Notes under the pieces: model-generated
What the model saw: the letters and a program-made list of their open reading frames with translations, nothing else
What the model was told of the DNA's origin: nothing
Databases searched by the model: none
In this document: positions 5,355 through 5,609 of the stretch, piece after piece
How the letters are laid out: the number at the start of each line of letters is the position of its first letter
Numbering within the stretch: the stretch's first letter is position 1
Assembly: GCA_017880985.1 (NCBI GenBank)
Contig: JADGRK010000184.1
Span: 1-5,609, forward strand
Length of the DNA: 5,609 bases
Direction: 5' to 3'
DNA from: Rhodoferax sp.
GTDB lineage: Bacteria; Pseudomonadota; Gammaproteobacteria; Burkholderiales; Burkholderiaceae_C
Made by a program: the position numbers and the translations under genes

Positions 5355-5609
5355 ATGATTGAAGGCGTATTTAAAGAAGGCTTTGTCACCACCAGTTATG
5401 ACACTGTGATGAACTGGGCGAAGACCGGTTCAATCTGGCCCGTGACTTTCGGTCTGGCTTGTTGTGCGGTTGAAATGATGCATTCTGCAGCCGCTCGATA
5501 CGATATCAGTCGTTTTGGCGCGGAGGTCTTTCGTGCCAGCCCGCGGCAGTCGGACTTGATGATTGTGGCGGGCACGCTCTGCAACAAGATGGCACCGGCC
5601 TTGCGCAGG
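5355..5609 (+). CDS. nuoB: NADH-quinone oxidoreductase subunit B, 5' part (3' truncated by window)
   Basis: Eighty-five codons are open to the window end, from MIEGVFKEGFVTTSYD to TLCNKMAPALRR. NuoB (PSST homologue) is a peripheral-arm subunit of complex I that holds iron-sulfur cluster N2, which passes electrons to quinone. The tandem cysteines C36-C37 in FGLACCAVEMMH are the first two N2 ligands; the other two should lie beyond the window edge. ARYDISRFGAEVFRASPRQSDLMIVAGT (47-74) is a family signature. Betaproteobacterial NuoB is about 159 residues, so roughly half is visible. The ATG at 5355 lies four bases after the nuoA stop, with GGGA at 5343-5346 as a modest ribosome contact; translational coupling to nuoA is likely. 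Confidence 0.97.
   Translation, partial: MIEGVFKEGFVTTSYDTVMNWAKTGSIWPVTFGLACCAVEMMHSAAARYDISRFGAEVFRASPRQSDLMIVAGTLCNKMAPALRR

Overview
The window looks like ordinary core chromosome of a betaproteobacterium, most likely Burkholderiales and probably close to Comamonadaceae (Rhodoferax/Polaromonas-like). The case rests on the protein sequences (S15, PNPase, NuoA and NuoB read like that group), the GC-rich codon use, and the order rpsO-pnp-oxidoreductase-tpiA-secG-tRNA-Leu-nuoA-nuoB, which I recall as typical of those genomes. No database search was possible, so genus is not claimed. There is no sign of a mobile element, phage gene, CRISPR array or foreign island.

Layout, all on the + strand: the 3' end of rpsO (1-156) closes with a strong intrinsic terminator (175-210). 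The rpsO-pnp gap then carries a long imperfect hairpin (226-299) before pnp (358-2478). A 119-base gap with a possible promoter and a repeat-like sequence leads to an NAD(P)H:quinone oxidoreductase of the PIG3/QOR type (2598-3599). This gene overlaps tpiA (3596-4339) by an ATGA junction, and secG (4377-4730) follows. A 116-base gap with a weak promoter and a foldable leader precedes tRNA-Leu(GAG) (4847-4931). The nuo operon for respiratory complex I then begins with nuoA (4991-5350) and nuoB (5355 to the window edge).

The genes serve RNA turnover and translation (rpsO, pnp, tRNA-Leu), redox and central carbon metabolism (oxidoreductase, tpiA), protein export (secG) and aerobic energy conservation (nuoAB). 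The genes themselves are conventional, and the interest lies in the gaps. The strongest signal is a perfect FNR/ANR-type palindrome, TTGAT-N4-ATCAA, at 4943-4956 between the tRNA and nuoA. It is centred exactly 41.5 bases upstream of the nuoA start codon, with a -10-like CACAAT correctly placed and no Shine-Dalgarno, so an oxygen-responsive promoter making a leaderless nuoA message is possible. Next in interest are the pnp leader hairpin, which resembles the RNase III/PNPase autoregulation element of enterobacteria, the repeat-like sequence running into the oxidoreductase start, and the structured tRNA leader. I found no convincing undescribed multi-gene system.
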